NCBI RefSeq assembly: GCF_002979455.1
Contig: NZ_PCOU01000009.1
Location: forward strand, 1 to 64,000
Origin: Chryseobacterium sp. MYb7
Lineage (GTDB): Bacteria; Bacteroidota; Bacteroidia; Flavobacteriales; Weeksellaceae
DNA: 64,000 bases
Reading direction: 5' to 3'
Shown piece by piece: positions 1 to 9,086 of the stretch (within the stretch, counting starts at the first letter, position 1; every line of letters begins with the position of its first letter). Both the position numbers and the translations under genes were made by a program. The notes below the pieces were generated by a model. That model did no database searches and was not told the DNA's origin. It worked only from the letters and a program-made list of their open reading frames with translations.

Positions 1-253
1 AATATTACATGGATCAGCCTACATTATCTGGCTTTTTCTATTTTGTTCCTAAGAAAAATAAAAGTTTAAACAGGTTTACCGTTAAATTATATTCTCCGAT
101 TACATCTTCATATTTCTTAAAAAAAGATAATAAAATTTCTTATTTAAATCTATATAAATGAAAAAAAATAATAATATTTAAAAATTGGTTGATATTATGA
201 TGTATCAATAACATTTTTTGAACTAGTTCAAAGGTCAGGAATTGAAGCCTCTG
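1..253. other. Intergenic, no gene seen
   Basis: This AT-rich leading stretch has no open frame that I can support on either strand. It may be the 3' flank of a gene lying outside the window plus the promoter region of the hydrolase that follows. Confidence 0.4.
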
Positions 254-261
254 TAATTTTG
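254..261 (+). promoter_or_regulatory. Putative -7 promoter element
   Basis: TAATTTTG matches the Bacteroidota -7 consensus TAnnTTTG and lies about 18 bases before the ATG at 280, which fits a short leader. No matching -33 TTTG at the usual 18-19 base spacing is evident, so this call rests on the -7 box and position only. Confidence 0.35.
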
Positions 262-279
262 TCCTGTAAAACTTTACGT

Positions 280-918
280 ATGGAAAATACTTTTAAAACA
301 ATTCTGACCCTTGGTCTGATATTTATTTCACTGATTACAATGAACGCACAACAAAAACAAAAAATGGAACACACGGCATTATTAATTATCGATTTACAAA
401 ACGATTATTTTCCGGGAGGAAAAATGACTTTGGAAAAAGCTGAACAGGCAGCCAAAAATACTAAGGAAATTTTAGAATATTTTCGGAAGAATAATCTCCC
501 AATTATTCATATCCAGCATATTTCTACCAATGAAGGGGCTACTTTTTTCCTGCCAGATACTGAGGGTGCTAAAATCAACACTCTTGTTTTGCCGAAGGAA
601 AATGAAAAAGTAATTGTCAAGCATTCTCCCAACAGTTTCAAAGAAACTGATTTATTGAACTATCTAATGTCAAATAAAATTAAAAATCTAGTGATTACAG
701 GAATGATGACGGACGTTTGTGTAGAAGCCACTACAAGAGCTGCCTTCGATTTTGGCTTTCACAATACAATCATCGGAGATGCTACGGCAACCAGAAACCG
801 TGAATTAAATGGAGAAGTCATAAAAGCAGCAGATGTACAAAAGTCCTTTTTGGCAGGAATATCTGCTCTTGGAAATCTTTATGCTCGTGTCGTAAATACT
901 GATGAACTTTTAAAATAA
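280..918 (+). CDS. Isochorismatase-like cysteine hydrolase
   Basis: The protein (212 aa from ATG 280) has the isochorismatase/nicotinamidase fold. The catalytic triad is visible as Asp38 in LIIDLQND, Lys114 in VIVKHSPNSF and Cys147 in MMTDVCVEAT. The family hydrolyses amides or isochorismate-type substrates, and the substrate here cannot be read from sequence. The first 25 residues form a hydrophobic signal-like segment ending MNAQ, which is unusual for this normally cytoplasmic family. An internal ATG at 364 (MEHTALL) would give a cytoplasmic form starting exactly at the domain. I prefer 280 because a -7 box sits just upstream. An upstream TTG at 259 is unlikely. Confidence 0.85.
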   Translation: MENTFKTILTLGLIFISLITMNAQQKQKMEHTALLIIDLQNDYFPGGKMTLEKAEQAAKNTKEILEYFRKNNLPIIHIQHISTNEGATFFLPDTEGAKINTLVLPKENEKVIVKHSPNSFKETDLLNYLMSNKIKNLVITGMMTDVCVEATTRAAFDFGFHNTIIGDATATRNRELNGEVIKAADVQKSFLAGISALGNLYARVVNTDELLK

Positions 919-1025
919 TGTTATTTTGAAGCTGGAAAGGCACAACGATTTTTAAGATAAGATTTTTGGAATCATCTAAAAAGCCTTTTTCATCTGTTAA
1001 AGAATTAAAATTAAAGGCTATTTTA

Positions 1026-1130
1026 AAACGCGAAGGCGCTAAGAATTTTTAAAATATCAGGTGTTTTTAAGGTCGCAAAGATTTTATCTCCGATAAAATT
1101 TAAAACAGTTCATCTTGCTGAAAATCTCAC
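1026..1130. repeat. Degenerate copy of dispersed repeat family A
   Basis: This gap (919-1308) carries a decayed copy of the repeat seen complete at 53632-53808 and 55215-55397. Shared pieces are AACGCGAAGGCGC at the left, GCAAAGATTTTATCTCCGAT around 1075 and CTTGCTGAAAATCT near 1114. The right inverted end is lost and replaced by GAGCGAAGTCGAAATG. No gene is seen in the gap. Confidence 0.6.
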
Positions 1131-1308
1131 ATTGAGCGAAGTCGAAATGTTCTTGTGTCTTGAAATAAATAAAATGTATGATAAATTTTTGCGTCTACCC
1201 AACAAAAAACCAGAGTTCTATTGCTTAAATACAGAAATAACTTAACATAACTTAATTCCGCAAAAGGTGTCAATAATTTTGATACCTTTATTTTACTTAA
1301 ATAAACCC

Positions 1309-1887
1309 ATGTCCGATTTACTTTTTAAAAATATCATTCAATACATCAACCTTTCAGAAGAAGATTTTAAACAGTTTGTAAAGCCATTTGAATATAAAAA
1401 ATTTAAAAAGAAAGAAATTGTGCTTAAAGAAGGAGATTACTGCTTCTTTGAAGGGTTTGTTCTGAGTGGCTGTTTCAAAATTTATTATCTTAACGAAAGC
1501 GGATTTGAACAGACTTTATATTTTGCAGTGGAAGGCTGGTGGATTACGGATATAGACAGTCTTATCAATAATGTTCCGAGCATTCTGAATATTGAAGCCC
1601 TTGAAGACGGTGAAGTATTGATGATTAGTAAAAAGGATAAAGAACATCTGTACGAATCAATGCCTCAGATAGAAAAGCTTTTCAGGATAATGAACCAGAA
1701 ATCTTCGGTAGCACTGCAGAGGAGGATTCTTTCTTTGACAGGTAAAACTGCAGATAAACGATATCTCGAATTTCTTGAAAAGTATCCGGGATTGGAACAG
1801 AAAATTACCCAACAGCAGGTGGCTTCTTATTTGGGAATTACCCATGAATTTTTAAGTAAAATAAGGAAGAAACTTTTGATGGGATAA
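1309..1887 (+). CDS. Crp/Fnr family transcriptional regulator
   Basis: The 192-aa protein has an N-terminal cyclic-nucleotide-binding-type beta barrel (about residues 25-120; KEGDYCFFEGFVLSGCFKIYY). A C-terminal winged helix-turn-helix follows (about 145-190; ITQQQVASYLGITHEFLSKI). This is the common flavobacterial Crp-like layout, and the ligand is usually unknown. It has no Fnr-type cysteine cluster, so iron-sulfur oxygen sensing is unlikely. ATG 1309 is chosen over an upstream in-frame start at 1267 because the domain begins there and a -7-like TAATTTTG lies at 1274-1281. It stands alone; the gene upstream is a possible but unproven target. Confidence 0.85.
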   Translation: MSDLLFKNIIQYINLSEEDFKQFVKPFEYKKFKKKEIVLKEGDYCFFEGFVLSGCFKIYYLNESGFEQTLYFAVEGWWITDIDSLINNVPSILNIEALEDGEVLMISKKDKEHLYESMPQIEKLFRIMNQKSSVALQRRILSLTGKTADKRYLEFLEKYPGLEQKITQQQVASYLGITHEFLSKIRKKLLMG

Positions 1888-2156
1888 ATGAGTTGATTTT
1901 ACATTTCTATTTGTGCTTATAAATCAGGGTTTTATAGAATTTTATTTGGTTTATGAATAGAAGGGTTCAATCGCTGAAATAGTTTTTATAAATCCAATTT
2001 TTTTCGGAATTAGGAATTGAATTTTTCCCAATGTTTTCAGGCTTATTAAGAATGTTTCAAAATAAGCAAAAGCGAGGCCAAAGTGACAAAAAACAGCTTT
2101 TTTTAAGCTCTTTGTGGTTTATCATGCTTATTTTTGCATGTCAAGTACAATAAATC

Positions 2157-5100
2157 ATGAAGAAGCTCCAAGATATTCTTATCTCAACCAGGACAATGGC
2201 TGTATTGCTGCTGGTTTACGCATTCGCGATGGCTTATGCAACGTTCTTAGAAAATGACTACGGAACTCCTACAGCAAAAGCATTAATTTATGAAGCCAAG
2301 TGGTTCGAACTGATCATGGTCCTGCTCATTCTTAATTTCATAGGAAATATCGGAAGATACAGACTGTGGAAAAAAGACAAGTGGCCGGTTCTTGTTTTCC
2401 ACCTTGCCTTTATTTTTATTTTTATCGGTGGTGCTATCACAAGATACATCAGTTTCGAAGGAACAATGCACATCAGAGAAGGTGAAACTTCAAACGAAAT
2501 CGTAACGGATAAAAATTTCTTTAAAATTCAGATTGAAGAAAAAGGTGACGTTCTTAATTATCAGGATGTTCCTTATCTGATGTCTCCATTGCACAAAGAT
2601 TTCAATGCAACTTATGATTTCCACGGAAAAGAAGTGAAAGTTTTTGCAAAGGAATACATTCAAAGAAAAAAAGACAGCCTTGTAGCTGAGCCAAACGGAG
2701 CAGAATATCTTCACTTGGTTTCTACCGGAAATACCGGAAGACAAAACATTTACATCAAACCGGGAGAGACAAAATCGATCAACGGAACTTTGGTAACGTT
2801 CAACAGAGCGATTGAAGGAGCTGTTGAATTCAAAAATGAAGGCGGAAAATTATTCATCAAAACTCCTGTAGATGCCAACTATATGACGATGGCAACACAG
2901 GCAACAGGAACTACCGTGAAAGATGAATTCCAGCCTTTGGCATTAAGAAGTTTATATACAATCAACGAATTGAAGCTTGTAGTTCCTGAAGGTCTTAAAA
3001 AAGGAAGACTGATGGCGATTGAAGGGGACAGAAAGAAAGATGCTAATGTTCCTGATATGCTTCAGATTGAGCTTCAGGGGCCAAAAACAAAACAGATTGT
3101 AGATCTTTCTGTTGAAAAAGGAAACCCGAATGCTTACAAACAGATTACGATGGATGGTTTAAACATCATGGTAGGATTCGGACCTAAAGTATACAATACC
3201 CCTTTCGCATTGAAACTGGATGACTTTGTAATGGAAACCTATCCGGGGAGTTCATCTCCAAGTGCTTATGAAAGCCATGTAAAAATCATTGATGAAGGTA
3301 AAGAAACTCCTTATAAAATTTATATGAACCACGTTCTAAATCATGGTGGATACCGTTTCTTCCAGTCAAGCTTTGATCCGGACAGAATGGGAACAGTACT
3401 TTCTGTAAACCACGATTACTGGGGAACCTTGATTTCTTATATTGGTTATACTCTTTTATTCTTAGGAATGTTTGTGATCTTCTTCTGGAAAGGAACTCAC
3501 TTCTGGAAACTGAACAAAATGCTGACTGATGTCAACAAAAAGAAAGCTGCAGCAGTTCTTTTACTATTCTTAAGCTTAGGTTTGAATGCTCAGAAGATTG
3601 AAACTCACGGAACGACTGACGGAAGCAGAGAACACATTCATGTGGAAGGAGATAATCATTCTCATGCTCCGGCTCCATCTGCCCAGCCGCTTGATGGTGC
3701 TGCTCCAAAGCAGAACTCTCTGGCAACGCCAATGGGTAAGATGAGATCTATTTCTCCGGATGAAATCATTGCCAGAAACAAAATCAGCAAAGAGCATGCG
3801 GATAAATTCGGATACCTTCTGGTACAAAGTTTTGAAGGAAGAATTGTTCCTATCAATACGGAAGCATTAGATGTTTTAAGAAAACTATACAAAAAAGACG
3901 AATTCAAAGGAACAGATGGAAAGTCTCTTACAGCTAACCAATGGTTCCTTTCAATCAATACAGACACACCAAGCTGGACAATGGTGCCTATGATCAAAGT
4001 AGGACCTAAAGGTGGTGATGAACTGAAAAATAAAACAAAGGCAGATGAAGATGGTTACACTTCACTGATGAACCTTTTCCCTGCGGATGCTAACGGAAAC
4101 TTAAATTATATTCTGGAGCATGATTACAACACTGCATTCCGTAAAAAACCGGCTGAACAGACAAATTATGATAAAGAAGTAATTGCTGTAAACGAAAGAG
4201 TACAGATCTTCAATGAGTTCTTCAGCGGTCAGTTTATGAGAATTGTTCCTGTGAAAAATGATGCCAATCATACATGGCATTCATGGTTAGATCAGAAATT
4301 CGAACCAGATATGGAATCTCAGCAGGTAATGGGACCTTATTTTGCAGAAGCTCTTACCGCACAGAAAACCGGAAACTGGAGCAAAGCAGATACAGAATTG
4401 GCAAAGCTTTCAGAATACCAGCAAAAATGGGGTAAAGCAGTTGTTCCTGCTAAATCTAAAGTAGATCTTGAAGTATTTATGAACAAAGCGGATATCAACT
4501 TCAAATTGTTGATCTTCTATACGCTTGTTGGTGGTCTTCTTTTAATCTTAGGATTTGTTGAGTTGTTCAAATCAAATAAACTATTAAACAAGATTATCAA
4601 GGTAATCATTGCGCTTGGTTTAGTTGGATATCTATTACATTTCCTTGGACTTGTTGCAAGATGGTATATTTCAGGGCACGCTCCTTGGAGTAACGGTTAT
4701 GAAGCCATTATCTTTATCTCTTGGGTAGGTATTACAGCAGGTTTATTATTATATAGAAATTCAAATGCATTAATTCCTGCAGCCGGATTTATGGTAGCAG
4801 TTATTATGATGGGATTCGCACACGGAGGTTCAGCGCTTGATCCACAGATCACACCATTGGTTCCTGTGTTGAAATCTTACTGGTTAATTGTTCACGTAGC
4901 AATTATTACCTCCAGTTATGGATTCTTCGCACTGTCGATGATTATTGCTGTTATTTCATTGGTATTCTATATTATCTCCAATAAAGAAACCTATAAAATT
5001 CACCACGATACTACATTGAAGGAATTGGTAATCGTTTCTGAAATGTCATTAACAATCGGGTTATTTGCACTAACAGTAGGAAACTTCTTAGGAGGAATCT

Positions 5101-5426
5101 GGGCAAACGAATCTTGGGGAAGATACTGGAGCTGGGACCCGAAAGAAACATGGGCTTTCATTTCCATCATGGTCTATGCATTTGTACTGCACATGAGATT
5201 AGTACCAGGATTGAGAAGCAGATGGGCGTTCCACGTAGCAACAATGTTTGCTTTCTGTTCAATGGTAATGACTTATTTCGGAGTAAACTATTACTTAAGC
5301 GGACTTCACTCGTATGCAGCGGGAGATCCGGTACCAGTACCAGCTTGGGTATACATCGGAATCTCAACAATGATTATTTTATCAGCTGTTTCTTATTGGA
5401 AGTTTAAAATGCTTACAAAGAAATAG
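2157..5426 (+). CDS. ccsBA: Fused cytochrome c maturation protein CcsBA (ResB-CcsA)
   Basis: This 1089-aa membrane protein joins both halves of the system II cytochrome c synthase, which exports haem and attaches it to apocytochrome c at the outer face of the inner membrane. The N-terminal half is ResB/CcsB-like: membrane segments near residues 13-30, 50-65 and 78-97, a long periplasmic domain, and another segment near 425-445. The C-terminal half is CcsA-like, with several membrane helices from about 780 and the tryptophan-rich WWD haem motif GRYWSWDPKETW near residue 990. A hydrophobic stretch followed by a His-rich segment (about 460-505; REHIHVEGDNHSHAP) lies between them. The fusion is usual in Bacteroidota. 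It is monocistronic and ends at a strong hairpin. Confidence 0.93.
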   Translation: MKKLQDILISTRTMAVLLLVYAFAMAYATFLENDYGTPTAKALIYEAKWFELIMVLLILNFIGNIGRYRLWKKDKWPVLVFHLAFIFIFIGGAITRYISFEGTMHIREGETSNEIVTDKNFFKIQIEEKGDVLNYQDVPYLMSPLHKDFNATYDFHGKEVKVFAKEYIQRKKDSLVAEPNGAEYLHLVSTGNTGRQNIYIKPGETKSINGTLVTFNRAIEGAVEFKNEGGKLFIKTPVDANYMTMATQATGTTVKDEFQPLALRSLYTINELKLVVPEGLKKGRLMAIEGDRKKDANVPDMLQIELQGPKTKQIVDLSVEKGNPNAYKQITMDGLNIMVGFGPKVYNTPFALKLDDFVMETYPGSSSPSAYESHVKIIDEGKETPYKIYMNHVLNHGGYRFFQSSFDPDRMGTVLSVNHDYWGTLISYIGYTLLFLGMFVIFFWKGTHFWKLNKMLTDVNKKKAAAVLLLFLSLGLNAQKIETHGTTDGSREHIHVEGDNHSHAPAPSAQPLDGAAPKQNSLATPMGKMRSISPDEIIARNKISKEHADKFGYLLVQSFEGRIVPINTEALDVLRKLYKKDEFKGTDGKSLTANQWFLSINTDTPSWTMVPMIKVGPKGGDELKNKTKADEDGYTSLMNLFPADANGNLNYILEHDYNTAFRKKPAEQTNYDKEVIAVNERVQIFNEFFSGQFMRIVPVKNDANHTWHSWLDQKFEPDMESQQVMGPYFAEALTAQKTGNWSKADTELAKLSEYQQKWGKAVVPAKSKVDLEVFMNKADINFKLLIFYTLVGGLLLILGFVELFKSNKLLNKIIKVIIALGLVGYLLHFLGLVARWYISGHAPWSNGYEAIIFISWVGITAGLLLYRNSNALIPAAGFMVAVIMMGFAHGGSALDPQITPLVPVLKSYWLIVHVAIITSSYGFFALSMIIAVISLVFYIISNKETYKIHHDTTLKELVIVSEMSLTIGLFALTVGNFLGGIWANESWGRYWSWDPKETWAFISIMVYAFVLHMRLVPGLRSRWAFHVATMFAFCSMVMTYFGVNYYLSGLHSYAAGDPVPVPAWVYIGISTMIILSAVSYWKFKMLTKK

Positions 5427-5445
5427 ACTTTTGTACATATAAATT

Positions 5446-5479
5446 AAAATCCTGGAATTCACTTTCCGGGATTTTTTTT
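5446..5479 (+). terminator. Rho-independent terminator after ccsBA
   Basis: AAAATCCTGGAA pairs with TTCCGGGATTTT across a 6-base loop (12 pairs including one G-U) and runs into a T tract. It begins 20 bases after the stop codon. Confidence 0.85.
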
Positions 5480-5517
5480 ATTCATATTATTTCTAGCTTT
5501 AAAGTGAATATCTTATT

Positions 5518-5666
5518 AACGCTAAGTTCGCAATGATTTTTGTGATGAGTTGTCGTTCGTAAAGGCATTTCACTCAGCACAGAAACTAGCGGTCTTAGCT
5601 AAACGAAGTGGCTTTGCGAACAAAATATGATGTATCCTAATAAATTAACCTCGCGAACTTTGCGTT
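5518..5666. repeat. Dispersed repeat with inverted ends (family A-like)
   Basis: A 149-bp element fills most of the 382-bp gap between ccsBA and the SPFH gene. Its ends are near-perfect inverted repeats: AACGCTAAGTTCGC at 5518 and GCGAACTTTGCGTT at 5653-5666, with one mismatch. The end words (AACGC..., ...TTTGCGTT) are those of the copies in the his operon, while the interior differs. The remaining gap (5667-5808) holds no gene. Confidence 0.65.
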
Positions 5667-5808
5667 AGTTAAAAATACCCGAATCTTATATCTTGGAACT
5701 CGAACCCCGCACCCTGCTCCTCAAAAAAAAACAAAATTCTTCATTTATAATTCAAAATTCATTAGTATCTTTATGATATCAAAATAATATCAAACTAAAA
5801 TTTCAATC

Positions 5809-6675
5809 ATGGAAAAAACATTAAAACCCATGTCGGGTTATCTTACCTTAGTTATCTGCCTTGCATTGTTTATTGCAGCAGTTTACTTCTTTGTTACAGG
5901 AGTAGATCAAAGTATAGCCTATGTGGTTATCGCTATGCTTTGCTTTCTTCTTTCGTGCTTTTTCTTAAAAGGTTTAATGATTATTCAGCCTAACCATTCG
6001 AGAGTATTAAACTTCTTTGGAAAATATGTAGGAAGTGTAAAAGAGAACGGATTGTTTTTTATCAACCCTTTATATTCGTCACAGAAAATGTCGTTACGTT
6101 CAGAGAATTTACAAGGCCAGACTTTGAAAGTAAATGATAAAATGGGTAACCCTATTGAAATAGCAGTGGTAATCGTATGGAAAGTAGGAGATACCTACAA
6201 AGCTGCTTTTGACGTAGAGCGTTATTCAGATTTTGTGAAAATGCAGAGTGAAGCGGCGGTAAGACACCTGGCGATGAGCTTTCCTTATGATAATTTAGAA
6301 GATGATCATGCTCCGATTACGTTGAGAGAAGGAGGTGATAAGATCAATTCTATTTTGGAGCAGGAACTTACAGACCGTCTTTCAAAAGCGGGAATTGTGA
6401 TTCAGGAAGCTAGAATTTCGCACCTTGCATATGCTTCAGAAATTGCAGGAGCAATGCTTCAGAGACAGCAGGCTACGGCTATTGTTGCAGCAAGAACCAA
6501 GATTGTAGAAGGAGCTGTAGGAATGGTGGATCTTGCTTTGAAAAAACTTTCAGAAGAGAATATCGTTGAGCTTGATGATGAAAGAAAAGCGGCAATGGTA
6601 AGCAATTTAATGGTGGTTCTTTGCGGTGAAAAAGCGGCGACTCCCATATTAAATGCCGGAACACTTTATAATTAA
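5809..6675 (+). CDS. SPFH/Band 7 domain protein
   Basis: The 288-aa protein has two N-terminal membrane helices (about residues 10-30 and 35-58). A Band 7/SPFH domain follows (about 62-230), recognisable from IIQPNHSRVLNFFGKYVG, MSLRSENLQGQTLKVND and the alanine/glutamine-rich helix AGAMLQRQQATAIVAARTK. Such proteins oligomerise at the membrane and scaffold or regulate proteases and other membrane proteins. The C-terminal segment ends KAATPILNAGTLYN. A small ribbon-helix-helix gene starts 80 bases downstream on the same strand, a pairing I recall from related flavobacteria. No specific partner can be named. Confidence 0.88.
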   Translation: MEKTLKPMSGYLTLVICLALFIAAVYFFVTGVDQSIAYVVIAMLCFLLSCFFLKGLMIIQPNHSRVLNFFGKYVGSVKENGLFFINPLYSSQKMSLRSENLQGQTLKVNDKMGNPIEIAVVIVWKVGDTYKAAFDVERYSDFVKMQSEAAVRHLAMSFPYDNLEDDHAPITLREGGDKINSILEQELTDRLSKAGIVIQEARISHLAYASEIAGAMLQRQQATAIVAARTKIVEGAVGMVDLALKKLSEENIVELDDERKAAMVSNLMVVLCGEKAATPILNAGTLYN

Positions 6676-6755
6676 GAAGTGAAAATTAACAGTTAAATTT
6701 TAGTGTAGATTTTCACACTAAAATAGTTAGAAATAATGTAAGAGAATATTAGAAA

Positions 6756-6944
6756 ATGAAATCAGAAAAAGCTCAAAACTCTTCGGAAAGCAAAGGGAAA
6801 AAATCTTTTGTGATAAGAATAGATGAGTCTACTTATAAACTCCTTGAAAAGTGGGCCAATGATGAATTCAGAAGTGTGAACGGCCAGATCGAATACCTGC
6901 TGCATCAGAGCCTGGTAGAGTCGGGAAGAAAAAAGAAAGAGTGA
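6756..6944 (+). CDS. Arc-like ribbon-helix-helix DNA-binding protein
   Basis: The 62-aa protein has the Arc/MetJ ribbon-helix-helix pattern: a short beta strand KSFVIRIDESTYKLLEKWA followed by two helices with RSVNGQIEYLLHQSL, as in Arc-type proteins (R.xxSxNxxIxxxL). The N-terminus is a Ser/Lys-rich tail. It lies 80 bases after the SPFH gene and probably shares its transcript. It could act as an autoregulator. There is no toxin-like neighbour, so an antitoxin role is not favoured. Confidence 0.75.
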   Translation: MKSEKAQNSSESKGKKSFVIRIDESTYKLLEKWANDEFRSVNGQIEYLLHQSLVESGRKKKE

Positions 6945-7110
6945 TTTTGAAGAAATCAATTTTTAAGGAATAATGGTGCTTTTGGGGGAATTTATTCATA
7001 AGAAGCCTCTGTTTATTCAGGATTTTACATTAAGGAAAATGTAAAAAAGACCCATTTTTTGAACACTTCAATAAATAAATAACAATTTGGTTAACCTTAT
7101 ATCAAAAAAG

Positions 7111-7138
7111 AAAGCAGAGAAATTTTCTCTGCTTTTTT
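7111..7138. terminator. Bidirectional terminator
   Basis: AAAGCAGAG and CTCTGCTTT form a stem over a short AT loop, with T runs on both sides. It lies between the convergent ribbon-helix-helix gene (+) and the small membrane-protein gene (-). Confidence 0.75.
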
Positions 7139-7286
7139 ATTTGATACAACTCTGAAGACTATCTGCTCCAACGTAGAATATGACGAGCCAAATCAAGCCT
7201 TTAATGGTAAAGAAAGCTAATCCTGCCCATCCCACACGCTTGAACCACTTTTTAAGCTTTGAGTTATTTTCTTGTGAATTTTCCAT
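7137..7286 (-). CDS. Small membrane protein, 49 aa
   Basis: This short frame starts at an ATG (complement of 7284-7286) and ends at TAA (complement of 7137-7139). The N-terminus is polar and lysine-rich (MENSQENNSKLKKWFKRVG). A single hydrophobic helix follows (about residues 20-40, AGLAFFTIKGLIWLVIFYVG), then a short tail ending SCIK. The stop codon overlaps the bidirectional terminator, as expected for a real gene end. I do not recognise a characterised family. The amphipathic basic start plus one membrane helix suggests an inner-membrane small protein. Confidence 0.6.
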   Translation of the reverse strand: MENSQENNSKLKKWFKRVGWAGLAFFTIKGLIWLVIFYVGADSLQSCIK

Positions 7287-7421
7287 TGGCGATTATCAAA
7301 ATGATTACCCTGCAAAGATAAGCATGTTTATAATTAGTCCAAATAAAAAGCGTATTAAAAATTAAAGTTTTGAGGTTCACATAATATTTTTATCTTTAGA
7401 GAGAACGAAAAGTAAGATTTT

Positions 7422-8972
7422 ATGTCAAAAAAAGTAAAGGATTTCGGAATTGAAAAAACACTTAGAAATCTTGGTATCAAAGAAGAGAACAAAGGGACTT
7501 CAGTGGGCGGAAAATATTTCGCTTCAGGAAAGGTGATAGAAAGCATTTCTCCTGTAGACGGAAAATTGATCGCTAAAGTAAAAACTTCCGGAGAAAGTGA
7601 TTATGACAAAGTAATTGAAACTGCTCAAAAAGCATTTCAGGAATTCAGGCTGATTCCGGCTCCTAAAAGAGGAGAGATCGTAAGACAGCTGGGCTTAAAA
7701 TTAAGAGAATATAAAGATGACCTTGGTAAGCTTGTTTCTTATGAAATGGGTAAATCATTACAGGAAGGTCTTGGAGAAGTTCAGGAAATGATCGATATCT
7801 GTGATTTCGCAGTAGGACTTTCAAGGCAGCTTCAGGGGTACACGATGCACTCGGAAAGACCAGGACACAGAATGTATGAGCAATACCATCCGCTGGGAGT
7901 AGTAGGAGTTATTACAGCATTCAACTTCCCGGTAGCTGTTTGGTCTTGGAATACTGCATTAGCTTGGATCTGCGGTAACGTTACCATCTGGAAGCCATCT
8001 GAAAAAACACCACTTTGTGCTATTGCATGCCAGAATATCATGATGGAGGTTATCAAGGAAAATAATCTACCTGAAGGAGTTTCGAGTGTATTGGTATCAG
8101 ACCACGAAATCGGACAGAAATTAGTAGATGATAAAAGAGTAGCGCTTGTATCTTTCACAGGGTCTACAAGAGTAGGAAGAATGGTTTCTTCTAAAGTAGC
8201 AGAAAGATTCGGGAAATCAATCCTTGAATTAGGCGGAAACAATGCTATCATTATTACGAAAGAAGCTGATATCGATATGTCAATCATCGGAGCTGTTTTC
8301 GGAGCGGTAGGAACGGCAGGGCAGAGATGTACTTCAACAAGAAGACTGATCATCCACGAAAGTGTATATGACGAAGTGAAAAATAGATTGGTAAAAGCTT
8401 ACGGTCAGTTGAAAATCGGAAATCCATTGGATGAGAAAAACCATGTGGGACCACTTATCGACACTGATGCCGTAAACCAATACGAAGAAGCCATCAAGAA
8501 ATGTAAAAAAGAAGGAGGGAAATTCGCTGTTGAAGGTGGAGTTTTAACCGGAAAAGATTACGAATCCGGATGCTATGTTAAACCTTGCGTAGCAGAAGTG
8601 AAGAACTCTTACGAGATTGTTCAGCACGAAACATTTGCACCGATCCTTTATCTGATTAAATATAAAACATTAGAAGATGCTATTGCCATTCAGAATGATG
8701 TTCCTCAGGGACTATCTTCTGCAATCATGACCCAGAACTTAAGAGAAGCAGAATTATTCCTTTCTCACGCTGGTTCAGACTGTGGTATTGCCAATGTAAA
8801 TATTGGAACTTCTGGCGCTGAAATTGGTGGAGCTTTCGGTGGTGAAAAAGAAACCGGAGGTGGAAGAGAATCGGGATCTGATGCCTGGAAGTATTACATG
8901 AGAAGACAAACCAATACAATCAATTACACTGCACAACTTCCTTTAGCACAAGGAATTAAATTTGATTTATAA
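7422..8972 (+). CDS. amaB: Aldehyde dehydrogenase, probable L-aminoadipate-semialdehyde dehydrogenase
   Basis: A full-length 516-aa NAD(P)-dependent aldehyde dehydrogenase of the ALDH7 (antiquitin) type. The nucleotide-binding region includes [16 protein letters not shown] and [10 protein letters not shown], the catalytic glutamate lies in [10 protein letters not shown], and the nucleophile is Cys303 in [16 protein letters not shown]7 enzymes oxidise 2-aminoadipate 6-semialdehyde (piperideine-6-carboxylate) to 2-aminoadipate. The next gene is lysine 6-aminotransferase, which makes that semialdehyde, so the pair forms a two-step lysine-to-aminoadipate route. The spacing of about 114 bases suggests co-transcription. 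The family call is firm. The substrate is inferred from subfamily resemblance and context. Confidence 0.9.
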   Translation: MSKKVKDFGIEKTLRNLGIKEENKGTSVGGKYFASGKVIESISPVDGKLIAKVKTSGESDYDKVIETAQKAFQEFRLIPAPKRGEIVRQLGLKLREYKDDLGKLVSYEMGKSLQEGLGEVQEMIDICDFAVGLSRQLQGYTMHSERPGHRMYEQYHPLGVVGVITAFNFPVAVWSWNTALAWICGNVTIWKPSEKTPLCAIACQNIMMEVIKENNLPEGVSSVLVSDHEIGQKLVDDKRVALVSFTGSTRVGRMVSSKVAERFGKSILELGGNNAIIITKEADIDMSIIGAVFGAVGTAGQRCTSTRRLIIHESVYDEVKNRLVKAYGQLKIGNPLDEKNHVGPLIDTDAVNQYEEAIKKCKKEGGKFAVEGGVLTGKDYESGCYVKPCVAEVKNSYEIVQHETFAPILYLIKYKTLEDAIAIQNDVPQGLSSAIMTQNLREAELFLSHAGSDCGIANVNIGTSGAEIGGAFGGEKETGGGRESGSDAWKYYMRRQTNTINYTAQLPLAQGIKFDL

Positions 8973-9086
8973 AAGCTTTACTTAAAGCACCCAAAAAACT
9001 TAAAACTTAATAACCTGAATGGTTAAATGTTTCCTTGTTGGGGAACATTTAATCACTCACTTATTAAATCACACTACAAATTTATT

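Noticed and set aside
7832-8353. Long minus-strand open frame of 173 codons inside the aldehyde dehydrogenase gene
   Set aside because: It lies wholly antisense to a conserved enzyme; its length follows from codon bias of the real gene, and the protein resembles no family.
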